Shown here piece after piece: positions 37,598 to 47,042 of a DNA stretch of 64,000 nt. Both the position numbers and the translations under genes were made by a program. The stretch lies in assembly GCA_903884235.1 (NCBI GenBank), contig CAISEB010000037.1, positions 1 to 64,000 on the forward strand, in the 5' to 3' direction. The stretch's first letter is position 1. The number at the start of each line of letters is the position of its first letter. The stretch comes from an uncultured Pseudomonadota bacterium. Its GTDB lineage: Bacteria > Pseudomonadota > Gammaproteobacteria > Steroidobacterales > Steroidobacteraceae. The notes under the pieces are model-generated. The model had not been told where the DNA came from. It did no database searches and worked only from the letters and a program-made list of their open reading frames with translations.

Positions 37598-38461
37598 TCA
37601 GTGAACGGCCATCCCGATCCGACCCCAGCGCGGCGCGAATCCCGGGCCGAAACTGGCCCAGATCCGCACCGCCCGCCCGACGAGGTTGGCCTCGGGCACG
37701 AAGCCGAGTTCGTCGAAGCGGCTGTCCTGGCTGTTGTCGCGATTGTCACCCATGAAGAAATAGTACCCGTCCGGCACGGTCCACGTGCCTGTCGGTGCGA
37801 ATGTCGGGTCCGAGGCCATCGATGCCGCGCCGGCGCCTGCCGGGCACTGCATCATCGTGTGCGTGCGTGCGCACGAGTACGGCGGCCGCGTGATCGCGAC
37901 CGGGCAGTACATGACGCGATGATCGCCCGCATCGAGCGTCTCGACGCCCTGGTGGAAGCCCTCGTAGCAGTCGTCCTCGGTGTACGCACCGGTATCGCGA
38001 ACCGCCATGGCGCGGCCGTTCACCCACACCGCGTCGCCGCGCACCTCGATGCGATCGCCCGGCAGGCCGATCAGTCGCTTGATGTAGTTGACGCCGGGCT
38101 CGCTCGGCTTGCGGAACACGATCACGTCGCCGCGCTGAGGGCCGCCGATGGGCACGACCTTCACGTTCAGCACCGGCAGGCGCAGGCCGTAGGCGAACTT
38201 GTTCACGAACAGGAAGTCGCCCTGCAGCAGCGTCGGCATCATCGAGTCCGACGGGATGCGGAACGGCTCGAACAGGAACGACCGCACGACCAGCACGATC
38301 AGGATGATCGGCAGGAACGAACGCGCGTACTCCACCGCGATCGGTTCCAGCGCACCGGCCGGGCGCCGCGGCGCCCACAGCAGCCGGTCGAGGCCCCAGA
38401 TGACGCCGGTCAGCAGCACCAGAAGCACGAGGATGAGGGAGAAATCGTAGACGATCGTCAT
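37598..38461 (-). CDS. lepB: LepB, signal peptidase I
   Basis: 287 aa. Two N-terminal helices (5-25 and about 45-65) anchor it in the inner membrane. The catalytic Ser is in IPSDSMMPTL and the Lys in NYIKRLIGLPGD. The C-terminal signature is GDNRDNSQDSR. An insertion with extra Cys residues in the periplasmic domain (around DDCYEGF and YSCARTH) is typical of the larger proteobacterial enzymes. It follows lepA by 29 nt. Confidence 0.96.
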   Translation of the reverse strand: MTIVYDFSLILVLLVLLTGVIWGLDRLLWAPRRPAGALEPIAVEYARSFLPIILIVLVVRSFLFEPFRIPSDSMMPTLLQGDFLFVNKFAYGLRLPVLNVKVVPIGGPQRGDVIVFRKPSEPGVNYIKRLIGLPGDRIEVRGDAVWVNGRAMAVRDTGAYTEDDCYEGFHQGVETLDAGDHRVMYCPVAITRPPYSCARTHTMMQCPAGAGAASMASDPTFAPTGTWTVPDGYYFFMGDNRDNSQDSRFDELGFVPEANLVGRAVRIWASFGPGFAPRWGRIGMAVH

Positions 38462-38490
38462 GAATGGACGTTCCTGGCTCTGGACGCGGG

Positions 38491-40284
38491 CTATTTCTTG
38501 CCGACCTGGAGGACCGCGAGGAAGGCTTCCTGCGGAATCTCCACGGAACCGACCTGCTTCATGCGCTTCTTGCCTTCCTTCTGCTTCTCGAGCAGCTTGC
38601 GCTTGCGGCTGATGTCGCCGCCGTAGCACTTGGCCAGCACGTTCTTGCGCATCGCCTTGACGGAGGCGCGGGCCACCACCTGGCTGCCGATCGCGGCCTG
38701 GATGGCGACCTCGAACATCTGGCGCGGAATCAGCTCCTGCATCTTGTCGACGAGGTCGCGACCGCGCGGGTAGGCGTTGTCGCGGTGCACGATCAGGCTG
38801 AGCGCATCGACCTTGTCGCCGTTGATGAGCACGTCCAGCTTGACGAGGTTGGCCGCCTGGAAGCGGTTGAACTCGTAGTCGAACGAGGCGTAGCCGCGGC
38901 TCACGCTCTTCAGGCGATCGAAGAAGTCGAGCACGACCTCGGCCATCGGCAGTTCGTACTGCAGCGAGACCTGGTTGCCGACGTACAGCATCTTCTTCTG
39001 CACGCCGCGCTTCTCCGTGCACAGCTGCAGCACGCCACCGACGTGCTCCGGCGGCACGAGGATATTGGCCGTGATGATCGGCTCGCGGGTCTCCTCGATC
39101 CGGTCGATCGGCGGCAGCTTGGACGGGTTGTCGACGAGCTCGACGGTGCCGTCGGTCTTCAGCACTTCGTACACCACGGTCGGGGCGCTGGTGACGAGGT
39201 CGATGTTGTACTCGCGCTCGAGCCGCTCCTGGACGATCTCCATGTGCAGCAGGCCGGGGAAGCCGATGCGGAAGCCGAAGCCAAGCGCCGTCGACACCTC
39301 GGGCTCGTACTGCAGCGCGGAGTCGTTGAGCTTGAGCTTCTGCAGCGCGTCGCGGAACTGTTCGTAGTCGTCGGTCGCCACCGGGAACAGGCCGGCGAAG
39401 ACGCGCGGCTGGATCTTCTTGAAGCCCGGCAGCGCGGACGCGCACGGCGAAGACTCGAGCGTGATCGTGTCGCCGACCGGCGCGCCGTCGATCTCCTTGA
39501 TGCCGGCCATGATGAAGCCGACCTCGCCCGCCGCGAGTTCCTCGCCGTCCTCGCGCTTGGGCGTGAAGCGACCCAGCCGCGCGCATTCGTGCGCGCGCCC
39601 GGTCGTCCAGACGCGGATCTTCTGGCCGCGCTTGAGGCGACCATTGACCACGCGCACGAGCGAGACGACGCCGACGTAGTTGTCGAACCACGAATCGATG
39701 ATCAGCGCCTGCAGCGGTGCGTTCGGGTCGCCCCTGGGCGGCGGGATGCGCGCGACGATCGCCTCGAGGAGCACGTCGACGCCGAAGCCGGTCTTGGCGG
39801 ACACCAGCACCGCGTCGGTCGCGTCGATGCCGATGATCTCCTCGATCTCCTTGCTGACGCGATCCGCGTCCGCGGACGGCAGGTCGATCTTGTTGATGAC
39901 CGGCAGCACCTCGAGGCCCTGCTCGAGCGCCGTGTAGCAGTTCGCGACGCTCTGCGCCTCGACGCCCTGCGCGGCGTCGACGACGAGGAGCGCGCCCTCG
40001 CAGGCGGCGAGCGAGCGCGACACTTCGTACGAGAAGTCGACGTGCCCGGGCGTGTCGATGAAATTCAGCTGGTAGTCGACCCCGTCCTGCGCGCGGTAGT
40101 GCAGCGTGACGCTCTGGGCCTTGATCGTGATGCCACGCTCGCGCTCGAGGTCCATCGAGTCGAGAACCTGTTCCTGCATTTCACGCTGCTGGAGCCCCCC
40201 GCACGTCTGGATCAGGCGGTCGGCAAGGGTGGACTTGCCGTGGTCGACATGGGCGATGATTGAAAAATTGCGGATCGGGGGCAT
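38491..40284 (-). CDS. lepA: LepA (elongation factor 4)
   Basis: 597 aa. This ribosomal GTPase influences translation initiation and elongation. G1 is [10 protein letters not shown]3 DTPGHVDF, G4 NKID; the C-terminal LepA domain ends [13 protein letters not shown] 40284 (MPPIRNFSI) matches the family start; a longer frame upstream is not needed. An extended -10 promoter lies 50 bp upstream. Confidence 0.97.
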   Translation of the reverse strand: MPPIRNFSIIAHVDHGKSTLADRLIQTCGGLQQREMQEQVLDSMDLERERGITIKAQSVTLHYRAQDGVDYQLNFIDTPGHVDFSYEVSRSLAACEGALLVVDAAQGVEAQSVANCYTALEQGLEVLPVINKIDLPSADADRVSKEIEEIIGIDATDAVLVSAKTGFGVDVLLEAIVARIPPPRGDPNAPLQALIIDSWFDNYVGVVSLVRVVNGRLKRGQKIRVWTTGRAHECARLGRFTPKREDGEELAAGEVGFIMAGIKEIDGAPVGDTITLESSPCASALPGFKKIQPRVFAGLFPVATDDYEQFRDALQKLKLNDSALQYEPEVSTALGFGFRIGFPGLLHMEIVQERLEREYNIDLVTSAPTVVYEVLKTDGTVELVDNPSKLPPIDRIEETREPIITANILVPPEHVGGVLQLCTEKRGVQKKMLYVGNQVSLQYELPMAEVVLDFFDRLKSVSRGYASFDYEFNRFQAANLVKLDVLINGDKVDALSLIVHRDNAYPRGRDLVDKMQELIPRQMFEVAIQAAIGSQVVARASVKAMRKNVLAKCYGGDISRKRKLLEKQKEGKKRMKQVGSVEIPQEAFLAVLQVGKK

Positions 40285-40333
40285 TCGGGACGTCGGCTCC
40301 TGCCGGCGTCGGGGTGGTGCGGCCAGCCCCGGG

Positions 40334-40342
40334 ATTATAGCA
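40334..40342 (-). promoter_or_regulatory. Extended -10 promoter for lepA-lepB
   Basis: On the minus strand TGCTATAAT is a perfect extended -10 (TGnTATAAT), 50 bp before lepA. The -35 position has no match to consensus. It lies just past the stop codon of the glutaredoxin-like gene and could split the long directon into transcription units. Confidence 0.6.
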
Positions 40343-40351
40343 GTCGGCCCC

Positions 40352-40603
40352 TCACCCCATGCGGCGGGGGGCATCCCAGGCGCGGTCGAGTTCGGTCCAG
40401 TCGAGCCGGCCCGCGGCGACGGTCTCGCCGTCGAGGAGCAGGACCGGGATCTTGAGGCCCCAGCGGCGCCGGGTGGTCGGGTCCGCGTCGACGTCCCGCA
40501 GCTCGACCGTGGCGCCCCGGGCGGCGAGCCACGGACCGAGCTCGAGCAGCATTTCCTCGCACAGGCCGCAGCCTTCGCGGCTGTACAGCACGAACCGGTT
40601 CAC
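40352..40603 (-). CDS. Glutaredoxin-like protein (DUF836)
   Basis: 83 aa from GTG 40603. The thioredoxin fold starts [16 protein letters not shown] with a CGLC active-site pair, followed by the cis-Pro in [11 protein letters not shown]. The family lies beside sigma-E regulators in several Gammaproteobacteria. GTGA overlap with the rseB stop suggests coupling. Confidence 0.85.
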   Translation of the reverse strand: MNRFVLYSREGCGLCEEMLLELGPWLAARGATVELRDVDADPTTRRRWGLKIPVLLLDGETVAAGRLDWTELDRAWDAPRRMG

Positions 40604-41640
40604 GGCTGCGGCTGCACCCGCGGCCGGGCCGCATCCGCGAGGTCGAGGCTGTCCCGGGCGGGCGGGACGGGGGACACCCCCGAGGCGATGAATTCGAGGG
40701 TCGCCGGAGGCACCTCCCCCACCGCGGTGATCTGGTGGCCACCGGTGAACTTCATGTACACGGCCGCGGATCCCGCCTGGCCCCGGCCGTTGGTCGGACG
40801 CCGCGGCGGTGCCGGCGGGCCCTCGATGAACACCGACACGGAGGCGAGCCCGTCGCTGATGACCAAGTGGGTCGCCGGCTGGTCGCTTCCCGGCATGTGC
40901 TCCTCGCCGACCGAGGACAGGCGGAACCCCGGCGGCATGCGGCTGAGGCGCCACGGCACCGTCGCGCCCTGGACGGGGGGTGGATCGGAGGCCTGGCGCG
41001 ACCACACGTAGCGGGAGGTGTCGAGGCTGGTGCGGAACAGGGCATCCGGCAGCGGCCCGTCGATCTCGAGCGACGTGAACAGCACTTCCTCGAGCTTCTG
41101 GCCGAAGGCGTCGCACAGTTCCGTGACGAGCGGGATCTTCGACTCCTCGTCGATCCAGAGCCGGTAGCCGAAGCGGTAGGCGTCCCGGGGCGTGACCTGC
41201 ACGAGGCGCGCCGTCCGCGACAGGATCCGGGCCCGGCCGCCGAACTCGACCCGGTAGTTCTTCTCGACGTCGGCGTCGAAGGTGGGCACCGTGCCGAACA
41301 GCGAGCCGCGATCGGACCGCGTCTCGGTGAGCACCGTGCCCTGATCGGGCAGGTAGCACTGCAACTCGGCGTCGTGGCGCACGAACTCGCGGCCGGGCGG
41401 CGACATGTTCACGAGCCGTTCGGCGACGTGGCCCTCGTGGACGCGATGGAAGATCCGCAGCTTCTCGACGGGGCCATGGCCGCGGTGCAGGACCTCGGCC
41501 TGGTAGTTGCGCCCCGCCAGCGCCTGGTTCATCTCGGTCAGCCAGCGTCGGGGATCATCGTCGGCGCAGGTCACGCAGGCGCTGAGGAGCCCCGCGACCG
41601 CGGCGAGCCACAGCCAGGCGCGAGGCGGTCGAATGCTCAC
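40600..41640 (-). CDS. rseB: RseB/MucB, sigma-E regulatory protein
   Basis: 346 aa. RseB binds the periplasmic part of RseA and senses mislocalised lipoproteins or LPS. The signal peptide ends near residue 25 with a possible lipobox-like LLSAC. The N-terminal LolA-like domain includes ARLVQVTPRDAYRFGYRLWIDE-type sequence and the C-terminal domain includes VISDGLASVSVFIE. It overlaps rseA by four bases. Confidence 0.92.
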   Translation of the reverse strand: MSIRPPRAWLWLAAVAGLLSACVTCADDDPRRWLTEMNQALAGRNYQAEVLHRGHGPVEKLRIFHRVHEGHVAERLVNMSPPGREFVRHDAELQCYLPDQGTVLTETRSDRGSLFGTVPTFDADVEKNYRVEFGGRARILSRTARLVQVTPRDAYRFGYRLWIDEESKIPLVTELCDAFGQKLEEVLFTSLEIDGPLPDALFRTSLDTSRYVWSRQASDPPPVQGATVPWRLSRMPPGFRLSSVGEEHMPGSDQPATHLVISDGLASVSVFIEGPPAPPRRPTNGRGQAGSAAVYMKFTGGHQITAVGEVPPATLEFIASGVSPVPPARDSLDLADAARPRVQPQP

Positions 41641-42296
41641 GGATTGCCGTCGGCCGGGGGATCGGCCAGCAGGTGGATCAGCACGTTGTGGCCGCCGAGC
41701 GGGCCACTGACGCTCGAGTGCGCCACGACATAATTCGCCAGCGTCGCACCCCGGACCTCCTCGAGGCCCTGCTTCGCGACCGGGGTCACGTAGCTGCGCG
41801 GCTCGTCACTGCCGGCCGGGGTCAGCGGCGCGGTCACCGTCGGGGCGATTGCCTGCCCCGGCGGGTTCACGGCGAGGTTCGCAGCGACCTCCGCAGGCGC
41901 CGGACCCGCCGCGGACGCCGGGAGCACCCCAGGCGCCGCGCGCTGCAGCACGAGCACCGCGAGCATGCCGACGCTCGCCGCGACCGCAACCCCGGTCGCG
42001 GACTTCAGCCAGCCAGGCACCCGGCCGGCACGCCGGCGCGGCGCGGGCTGCGCGGCCTGGGCCACCTGCGGTCCGAGCGCGGGCTCGGCCGCGATCGCGG
42101 CGCTGACCCGGAGCGCGAAGTCCGCGCGCGGCTGCACCCGGTCGCCGCGCAGCACCTCGCCCGAGATCCGGAAGCGCGCGAGTCGCGCGGCGAGTTCGGG
42201 TTCGCGCGCGATCCGGCGCATCAGCAGCGCGGTCTGCTCCGGCGGCAGCTCGCCGTCGAGCAGGGCCGAAAGCTGTTCATTCAGGAGGTCGCTCAT
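41637..42296 (-). CDS. rseA: RseA/MucA, anti-sigma-E factor
   Basis: 219 aa from ATG 42296. The cytoplasmic domain (1-80, starting MSDLLNEQLSALLDGELP) binds the sigma factor. One membrane helix follows (about 106-124), then a periplasmic domain. A GTG at 42323 overlapping the rpoE stop is an alternative start, but its Shine-Dalgarno overlaps the codon itself. Confidence 0.9.
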   Translation of the reverse strand: MSDLLNEQLSALLDGELPPEQTALLMRRIAREPELAARLARFRISGEVLRGDRVQPRADFALRVSAAIAAEPALGPQVAQAAQPAPRRRAGRVPGWLKSATGVAVAASVGMLAVLVLQRAAPGVLPASAAGPAPAEVAANLAVNPPGQAIAPTVTAPLTPAGSDEPRSYVTPVAKQGLEEVRGATLANYVVAHSSVSGPLGGHNVLIHLLADPPADGNP

Positions 42297-42319
42297 GGCT
42301 GGTTCTCGCGGGGCATGGG

Positions 42320-42919
42320 TCACTCCTCGGGGCGGCCAAGGCCGCCGGCGAAGATCGGTCGCAGCTTGCGGTCGATGGCCTCGCGCGCGCGGAAGATCCG
42401 CGAGCGCACGGTACCGACCGGACAGTCCATCGAGGCGGCGATCTCCTCGTAGCTGAGACCGTCGATCTCGCGCAGCACGATCGCCGTGCGCAGATCCTCC
42501 GGCAGCTCCGCCATCGCCCCGTTCACCGTCTCGCGGATCTCGTCGGTGAGGACGAGGTGCTCCGGCGTCTCGCCATCGGTCATGCGGGCCTGCAGCGCGT
42601 ACTGCTCCGGGTCCTGCAGGTCGAGGTCGTAGTCGATGGGGCGGCGCTTCTTGGACACGAGGGAATTCTTGGCCGTGTTGATCGCAATCCGGTAGAGCCA
42701 GGTATAGAACGCACTGTCGCCGCGGAAGGTGGGCAGCGCCCGGTACGCCTTGATGAAGGCCTCCTGGGCGATGTCCTCCGCCTCCATCGTGTCGCGCACG
42801 TACCGCATGATCAGCTTCAGGACCTTCTGCTGGTAGCGCAGCACGAGCACGTCGAACGCGCGACGGTCTCCCCGCTGGACGCGTTCCACCAGGGCAAGGT
42901 CACTCTGTTCGGTGGTCAC
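42320..42919 (-). CDS. rpoE: RpoE, ECF sigma factor (sigma-E)
   Basis: 199 aa from GTG 42919. Region 2 is DIAQEAFIKAYRALPTFRGDSAFYTWLYRIA and region 4 is LREIDGLSYEEIAASMDCPVGTVRSRIFRARE (shown here as family patterns). Length and both patterns match RpoE. It drives envelope stress genes and is held by RseA, encoded next. The GTG overlaps the sdhE stop, and GGAG lies about 10 nt upstream, so translation may be coupled to the sdh operon. Confidence 0.95.
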   Translation of the reverse strand: MTTEQSDLALVERVQRGDRRAFDVLVLRYQQKVLKLIMRYVRDTMEAEDIAQEAFIKAYRALPTFRGDSAFYTWLYRIAINTAKNSLVSKKRRPIDYDLDLQDPEQYALQARMTDGETPEHLVLTDEIRETVNGAMAELPEDLRTAIVLREIDGLSYEEIAASMDCPVGTVRSRIFRAREAIDRKLRPIFAGGLGRPEE

Positions 42920-43236
42920 TCGTCCCGCTCCGGAGGGACCGGGCGGCCGCTCTCGGGCTGATAGACCGGCCGGCATGCGGAAAGTTCAGCGATATGGGTA
43001 ATCTCACCCATCACCGCCGCGAGCGCCGGATCGGACGCCGCGACGCGCCCGAGGCACAGGTCCGCAAGCTCCGGGTCCGGCAGCTCGAGCAGCCGCAGGA
43101 AGGCCGCGCGCCGCTCGGCGTCGGCGCCCGGCCAGTGGTCGCGGACGTAGCGCTCGAGCAACACGTCGAGCTCGCGCATGCCCCGCCGGCAGCGCCAGCG
43201 CAACCGATTGAGTTCCGCGGCGGCGGTGGCGGTCAA
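42916..43236 (-). CDS. sdhE: SdhE, FAD assembly factor for succinate dehydrogenase
   Basis: 106 aa from TTG 43236, with GAGG 5 nt upstream. SdhE helps FAD attach to SdhA. The RGxxE motif is in WRCRRGMRELDVLLERY (residues 14-30). It sits directly behind sdhB (7 nt), fitting its role, and its stop overlaps the rpoE start. Confidence 0.93.
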   Translation of the reverse strand: MTATAAAELNRLRWRCRRGMRELDVLLERYVRDHWPGADAERRAAFLRLLELPDPELADLCLGRVAASDPALAAVMGEITHIAELSACRPVYQPESGRPVPPERDE

Positions 43237-43243
43237 GCCCGCC

Positions 43244-44032
43244 TCAGAACTGCCGCGCCAGCAGCAGCTTCTTGATCTCGGCGATCGCCCGAGCCGGGTT
43301 CAGGTCCTTCGGGCACGCCTCGGTGCAGTTCATGATCGTATGGCAGCGATACAGCCGGAACGAGTCCTCGACCATGTCGAGCCGCTCGGCCGTCGCCTCG
43401 TCGCGCGAGTCGACGATCCAGCGGTAGGACGCGAGCAGTGCCGCGGGGCCGAGGTAACGGTCGCCGTTCCACCAGTAGCTCGGGCAGCTCGTCGAGCAGC
43501 AGGCGCACAGGATGCAGGCGGACGGACGGTCGACCTTCTCCTGGTCCTCCTTGCTCTGCAGGCGCTCGCGGTCCGGCGGCGCGGGCGTGCGCGTCTGCAG
43601 CCAGGGCTGCACCGCCGCGTACTGCGCGTAGAAATTGGTCAGGTCCGGCACCAGGTCCTTCACGACCGGCATGTGCGGCAGCGGGAAGATCTTCACGTCG
43701 CCCTTGATGTCGGAAATCGACTTCGTGCAGGCGAGCGTGTTGAGCCCGTCGATGTTCATCGCGCAGCTGCCGCAGATGCCCTCGCGGCAGCTGCGCCGGA
43801 AGGTCAGCGTCGGGTCGACTTCGTTCTTAATCTTGATCAGGCCGTCGAGGACCATGGGCCCGCAGCGGTCGAGGTCGATGGCGTACCTGTCGACGCGCGG
43901 CTTCTCGCCCGAATCGGGGTCGAAGCGGTAGATCTGGAACGTCTTGGTGCGTGCCGCGGCGGCGGGCGCCGCGTGCGAGCGACCCGGCACTTCGGTGTAG
44001 CGCGAGTTGGCGGGCAGGTTGAAGTCGGCCAT
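43244..44032 (-). CDS. sdhB: SdhB, succinate dehydrogenase iron-sulfur subunit
   Basis: 262 aa. The 2Fe-2S cysteines are in [16 protein letters not shown] and the 4Fe-4S and 3Fe-4S ligands in [13 protein letters not shown] and [12 protein letters not shown]. It passes electrons from SdhA to quinone at SdhCD. It has about 25 extra N-terminal residues compared with E. coli. Confidence 0.97.
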   Translation of the reverse strand: MADFNLPANSRYTEVPGRSHAAPAAAARTKTFQIYRFDPDSGEKPRVDRYAIDLDRCGPMVLDGLIKIKNEVDPTLTFRRSCREGICGSCAMNIDGLNTLACTKSISDIKGDVKIFPLPHMPVVKDLVPDLTNFYAQYAAVQPWLQTRTPAPPDRERLQSKEDQEKVDRPSACILCACCSTSCPSYWWNGDRYLGPAALLASYRWIVDSRDEATAERLDMVEDSFRLYRCHTIMNCTEACPKDLNPARAIAEIKKLLLARQF

Positions 44033-44055
44033 GCGTGGGACCCCTCGGCGGTCGT

Positions 44056-45846
44056 TCAGTAGGTCCGCGCCTTCGGCGGGAGCGGTTCAACGTCGTTGGT
44101 CAGCGTCTGCATGTGCACCGGCCGGTAGTCGAGGCGCACGCCACCGTCCACGTCGACCCAGGCGAGCGTGTGCTTGTGCCAGCGCGCGTCGTCGCGGGCC
44201 GGGAAGTCCTCGCGGGCATGCGCGCCGCGGCTCTCCTCGCGGTTCGCCGCGGACCGGATCGTCGCGGTCGCCTGCAGCAGCAGGTTCTCGAGCTCCATGG
44301 TCTCGACGAGGTCCGTGTTCCAGACCAGCGAGCGATCCTGGATGCCGACGTCCTTGAACGAGGCGAAGGTGCTGGCGAGCTTGTCGCAGCCTTCCTGCAG
44401 CGTCGCCCCGGTGCGGAACACCGCGGCGTCGTTCTGCATCGTCTTCTGCATCTCGAGGCGGATCTCGGCCGTCGGCCGCGATCCCTTGGCATTGCGCAGG
44501 CGATCGAGCCTGGCGAGCGCCGCGTCGCAGGCGTCCTTCGCCAGCGCGCGGTGTGCGGTGCCGGGCCTGACGACCTCGGCCGCCCGGCGCGCGGCCGCGC
44601 GACCGAACACGACGAGATCGAGCAGCGAGTTCGAGCCGAGCCGGTTGGCACCGTGCACCGACACGCAGGCCGCCTCGCCCACGGCGAACAGGCCCGGGAC
44701 GACGCAGTCCGGGTTGCCGTCGCGCAGCGTGACGACTTCGCCGTGCACGTTAGTCGGCACGCCACCCATGTTGTAGTGGACCGTCGGCAGAACCGGGATC
44801 GGTTCCTTGTTGACGTCGACGCCGGAGAAGATGCGCGCCGTCTCGGCGATGCCGGGCAGGCGTTCCTGGATCACCGCGGGACCGAGGTGCTCGAGGTGCA
44901 GGTGGATGTGGTCGGCGTGCTCGCCGACGCCACGCCCCTCGCGGATCTCGATCGTCATCGAGCGCGACACGACGTCGCGGCTCGCCAGGTCCTTCGCGTT
45001 CGGGGCGTAGCGCTCCATGAAGCGCTCGCCGCGCGAGTTGGTGAGGTAGCCGCCCTCGCCGCGCGATCCCTCCGTGATCAGGCAGCCGGAGCCGTAGATG
45101 CCGGTCGGATGGAACTGCACGAACTCCATGTCCTGCAGCGGCAGGCCGGCGCGCGCGACCATGCCGCCACCATCACCGGTGCAGGTGTGGGCGGAGGTGC
45201 AGGAGAAGTAGGCCCGGCCGTAGCCACCCGTGGCGAGCACGATGGCATGGGCGCGGTAGCGATGCAACTTGCCGGTGGCGAGGTCGAGCGCGATCACGCC
45301 CCGGCACTCGCCGTTCTCCATGATCAGGTCGAGCGCGAAGTACTCGATGAAGAACGTCGCCTCGTGCTTCAGCGACTGCTGGTACAGCGTGTGCAGCATC
45401 GCATGCCCGGTGCGGTCCGCGGCCGCGCAGGTGCGCTGCGCGGGGGCGCCGTTGCCGTAGTTGGTCGTCATACCGCCGAACGGACGCTGGTAGATGAGCC
45501 CGTCCTCGGTACGCGAGAACGGCACGCCGTAGTGCTCGAGCTCGATGACGGCGCTCGGCGCCTCCTTGCACATGTACTCGATCGCGTCCTGGTCGCCGAG
45601 CCAGTCCGAGCCCTTGATCGTGTCGTAGAAGTGGAAGCGCCAGTCGTCGCCGTCGCCCATGTTGCCGAGCGCCGCGGAGATGCCGCCCTGCGCCGCCACC
45701 GTGTGGCTGCGGGTCGGGAACACCTTGGTGATCGCCGCGACCTTGAGGCCGGCCTCGGCGAGCCCGAACGTCGCCCGCAGGCCGGCGCCGCCGGCGCCGA
45801 CGACGATGACGTCGTACGTGTGATCGATGAATTCGTAACCGCTCAT
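44056..45846 (-). CDS. sdhA: SdhA, succinate dehydrogenase flavoprotein
   Basis: 596 aa. The FAD-binding GAGGAGLRA comes at residues 17-25, and the His that carries covalent FAD is in [11 protein letters not shown]. The substrate-binding HPTGIYGSG and the C-terminal [14 protein letters not shown] are present. ATG 45846 overlaps the sdhD stop by four bases. Part of complex II. Confidence 0.98.
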   Translation of the reverse strand: MSGYEFIDHTYDVIVVGAGGAGLRATFGLAEAGLKVAAITKVFPTRSHTVAAQGGISAALGNMGDGDDWRFHFYDTIKGSDWLGDQDAIEYMCKEAPSAVIELEHYGVPFSRTEDGLIYQRPFGGMTTNYGNGAPAQRTCAAADRTGHAMLHTLYQQSLKHEATFFIEYFALDLIMENGECRGVIALDLATGKLHRYRAHAIVLATGGYGRAYFSCTSAHTCTGDGGGMVARAGLPLQDMEFVQFHPTGIYGSGCLITEGSRGEGGYLTNSRGERFMERYAPNAKDLASRDVVSRSMTIEIREGRGVGEHADHIHLHLEHLGPAVIQERLPGIAETARIFSGVDVNKEPIPVLPTVHYNMGGVPTNVHGEVVTLRDGNPDCVVPGLFAVGEAACVSVHGANRLGSNSLLDLVVFGRAAARRAAEVVRPGTAHRALAKDACDAALARLDRLRNAKGSRPTAEIRLEMQKTMQNDAAVFRTGATLQEGCDKLASTFASFKDVGIQDRSLVWNTDLVETMELENLLLQATATIRSAANREESRGAHAREDFPARDDARWHKHTLAWVDVDGGVRLDYRPVHMQTLTNDVEPLPPKARTY

Positions 45847-46226
45847 GCTGCGCTCCCGAGCGCCACCTTGAGCACGCCGTAGAGGGCGGCGGCGCCCACG
45901 ACGAGGTGCAGGAACTGCACGACGAGGAGCGTCGCGAGCTTCTTGGACTTGGTCGGCACGTAGTCCTCGATGACGACCACGACGCCGAGCCAGGAGTGAT
46001 AGACGAGCGCCGGCACGAACAGCAGCATCAGCACGGCGTTCGCCGGCGCGGCGAGCCAGGCGTGCGCATGGGCGTAGTCGAGCTTCGGCCGCATGAGCAG
46101 CGAGACCGCGAACCAGGGGCCGAGCAGCGCCAGCGCGATCGCCGTCACGCGCTGCAGCCACCAGTGGTGGGTGCCGCTGACGACGCCCTGGCCGAGGGCC
46201 TGCCCGAGCGGGGACTTGGACGACAT
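45843..46226 (-). CDS. sdhD: SdhD, succinate dehydrogenase membrane anchor
   Basis: 127 aa with three membrane helices (about 28-47, 60-82 and 98-120). The heme/quinone region has [11 protein letters not shown] and [14 protein letters not shown]. It overlaps sdhA by four bases and follows sdhC by 3 nt. Confidence 0.94.
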   Translation of the reverse strand: MSSKSPLGQALGQGVVSGTHHWWLQRVTAIALALLGPWFAVSLLMRPKLDYAHAHAWLAAPANAVLMLLFVPALVYHSWLGVVVVIEDYVPTKSKKLATLLVVQFLHLVVGAAALYGVLKVALGSAA

Positions 46227-46229
46227 GGC

Positions 46230-46619
46230 TCAGCCTCCGAAGTGCAGCATGGCGAGCAGGCTCGCGCCGACGAGCACGACGATCGCGACGATCGCGACGC
46301 GCGCCGACTGGCGCGCCTGCTTCTTCTCGAGGCAGGCGCCCGTGTCGAACACGAGGTGGCGGATGCCCGTGCAGAAGTGGTACCAGAACGCAGCCAGCAC
46401 GCCCCCGAGCACGAGCCACCCGAACCAGGATCCGAGCAGCGCGGCGACCCAGGCGTAGCAGCCGGCGCCGGCGGCGAGCGCGACGAGCCAGGCGGCGAGC
46501 AGTAGCAGCGACAGCGACAGCGCGACGCCGGTCGCGCGGTGCAGGATGGACAGCGCCATCGTGTACTGGGTCTTGTAGACCTGCAGGTGGGGCGAGAGCG
46601 GCCGGTCGGGCGATGCCAT
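46230..46619 (-). CDS. sdhC: SdhC, cytochrome b556 subunit
   Basis: 129 aa with three membrane helices. The start [18 protein letters not shown] and the [11 protein letters not shown] signature are typical, and the heme-binding His is in [19 protein letters not shown] lies 6 nt before ATG 46619. Confidence 0.95.
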   Translation of the reverse strand: MASPDRPLSPHLQVYKTQYTMALSILHRATGVALSLSLLLLAAWLVALAAGAGCYAWVAALLGSWFGWLVLGGVLAAFWYHFCTGIRHLVFDTGACLEKKQARQSARVAIVAIVVLVGASLLAMLHFGG

Positions 46620-46683
46620 GTCTAGTTCCTCGGCCAGGTGGTGCCGGGATGACCCGGCGCGGCGCAGGCCCGGGTGGATGGGG

Positions 46684-46869
46684 TCAGAAATCGATGCAGC
46701 GACCGGCCTTCTCCCAGTCGCCGAATCGCGTGGGCTCCGGGCCCACGCGGCCACCGATTTCGACCGGCACTGGCGAGGCTGCGCCCACTGGCGGCGCGGC
46801 CCCTTGGCTCTGCTGCGCGATCACGTCCGCCGGGGCGGGGTCTGCAGTACTCTTCGTCGTCGTCGGCAT
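46684..46869 (-). CDS. DUF1674 / succinate dehydrogenase assembly factor 4-like
   Basis: 61 aa, below the size many gene finders keep. The C-terminal half IGGRVGPEPTRFGDWEKAG followed by RCIDF is the SDHAF4/DUF1674 signature. In mitochondria SDHAF4 binds flavinated SdhA before SdhB joins. Placed 64 nt ahead of sdhC, it begins the operon. The N-terminal half is Ala/Pro-rich and probably disordered. ATG 46869 is chosen over an in-frame TTG at 46890. Confidence 0.85.
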   Translation of the reverse strand: MPTTTKSTADPAPADVIAQQSQGAAPPVGAASPVPVEIGGRVGPEPTRFGDWEKAGRCIDF

Positions 46870-46881
46870 AGCCCGGCAAGT

Positions 46882-46902
46882 CTGCCACAATCGCTGTGGC
46901 AG
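46882..46902. promoter_or_regulatory. 21-bp perfect palindrome upstream of the sdh operon
   Basis: CTGCCACA pairs with TGTGGCAG around ATCGC. It begins 13 bp before the start of the assembly factor gene, downstream of the predicted promoter. It could be a repressor operator or a hairpin over the ribosome binding region. Confidence 0.5.
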
Positions 46903-46925
46903 TGCAGCACCGCACCAACCAATTG

Positions 46926-46954
46926 ATTATCAATAATTTATCGTAAGCCTCCAA
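46926..46954 (-). promoter_or_regulatory. Candidate promoter of the sdh operon
   Basis: On the minus strand TTGGAG (46954-46949) and GATAAT (46931-46926) are spaced by 17 bp in an AT-rich island that stands out in this GC-rich genome. The -35 matches only three of six bases. Confidence 0.45.
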
Positions 46955-46981
46955 CGCGCCCATCGGACGCTCGCGCATCAC

Positions 46982-47010
46982 TGGCCAGTCCCGCGTGCCG
47001 CATGTATAAA
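46982..47010 (+). promoter_or_regulatory. Candidate promoter of ygfZ
   Basis: TGGCCA (46982-46987) and TATAAA (47005-47010) are spaced by 17 bp, 33 bp before the ygfZ start. Weak -35. Confidence 0.4.
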
Positions 47011-47042
47011 ACCGGAGCGCCACACACGACGCGAGGACGCCG

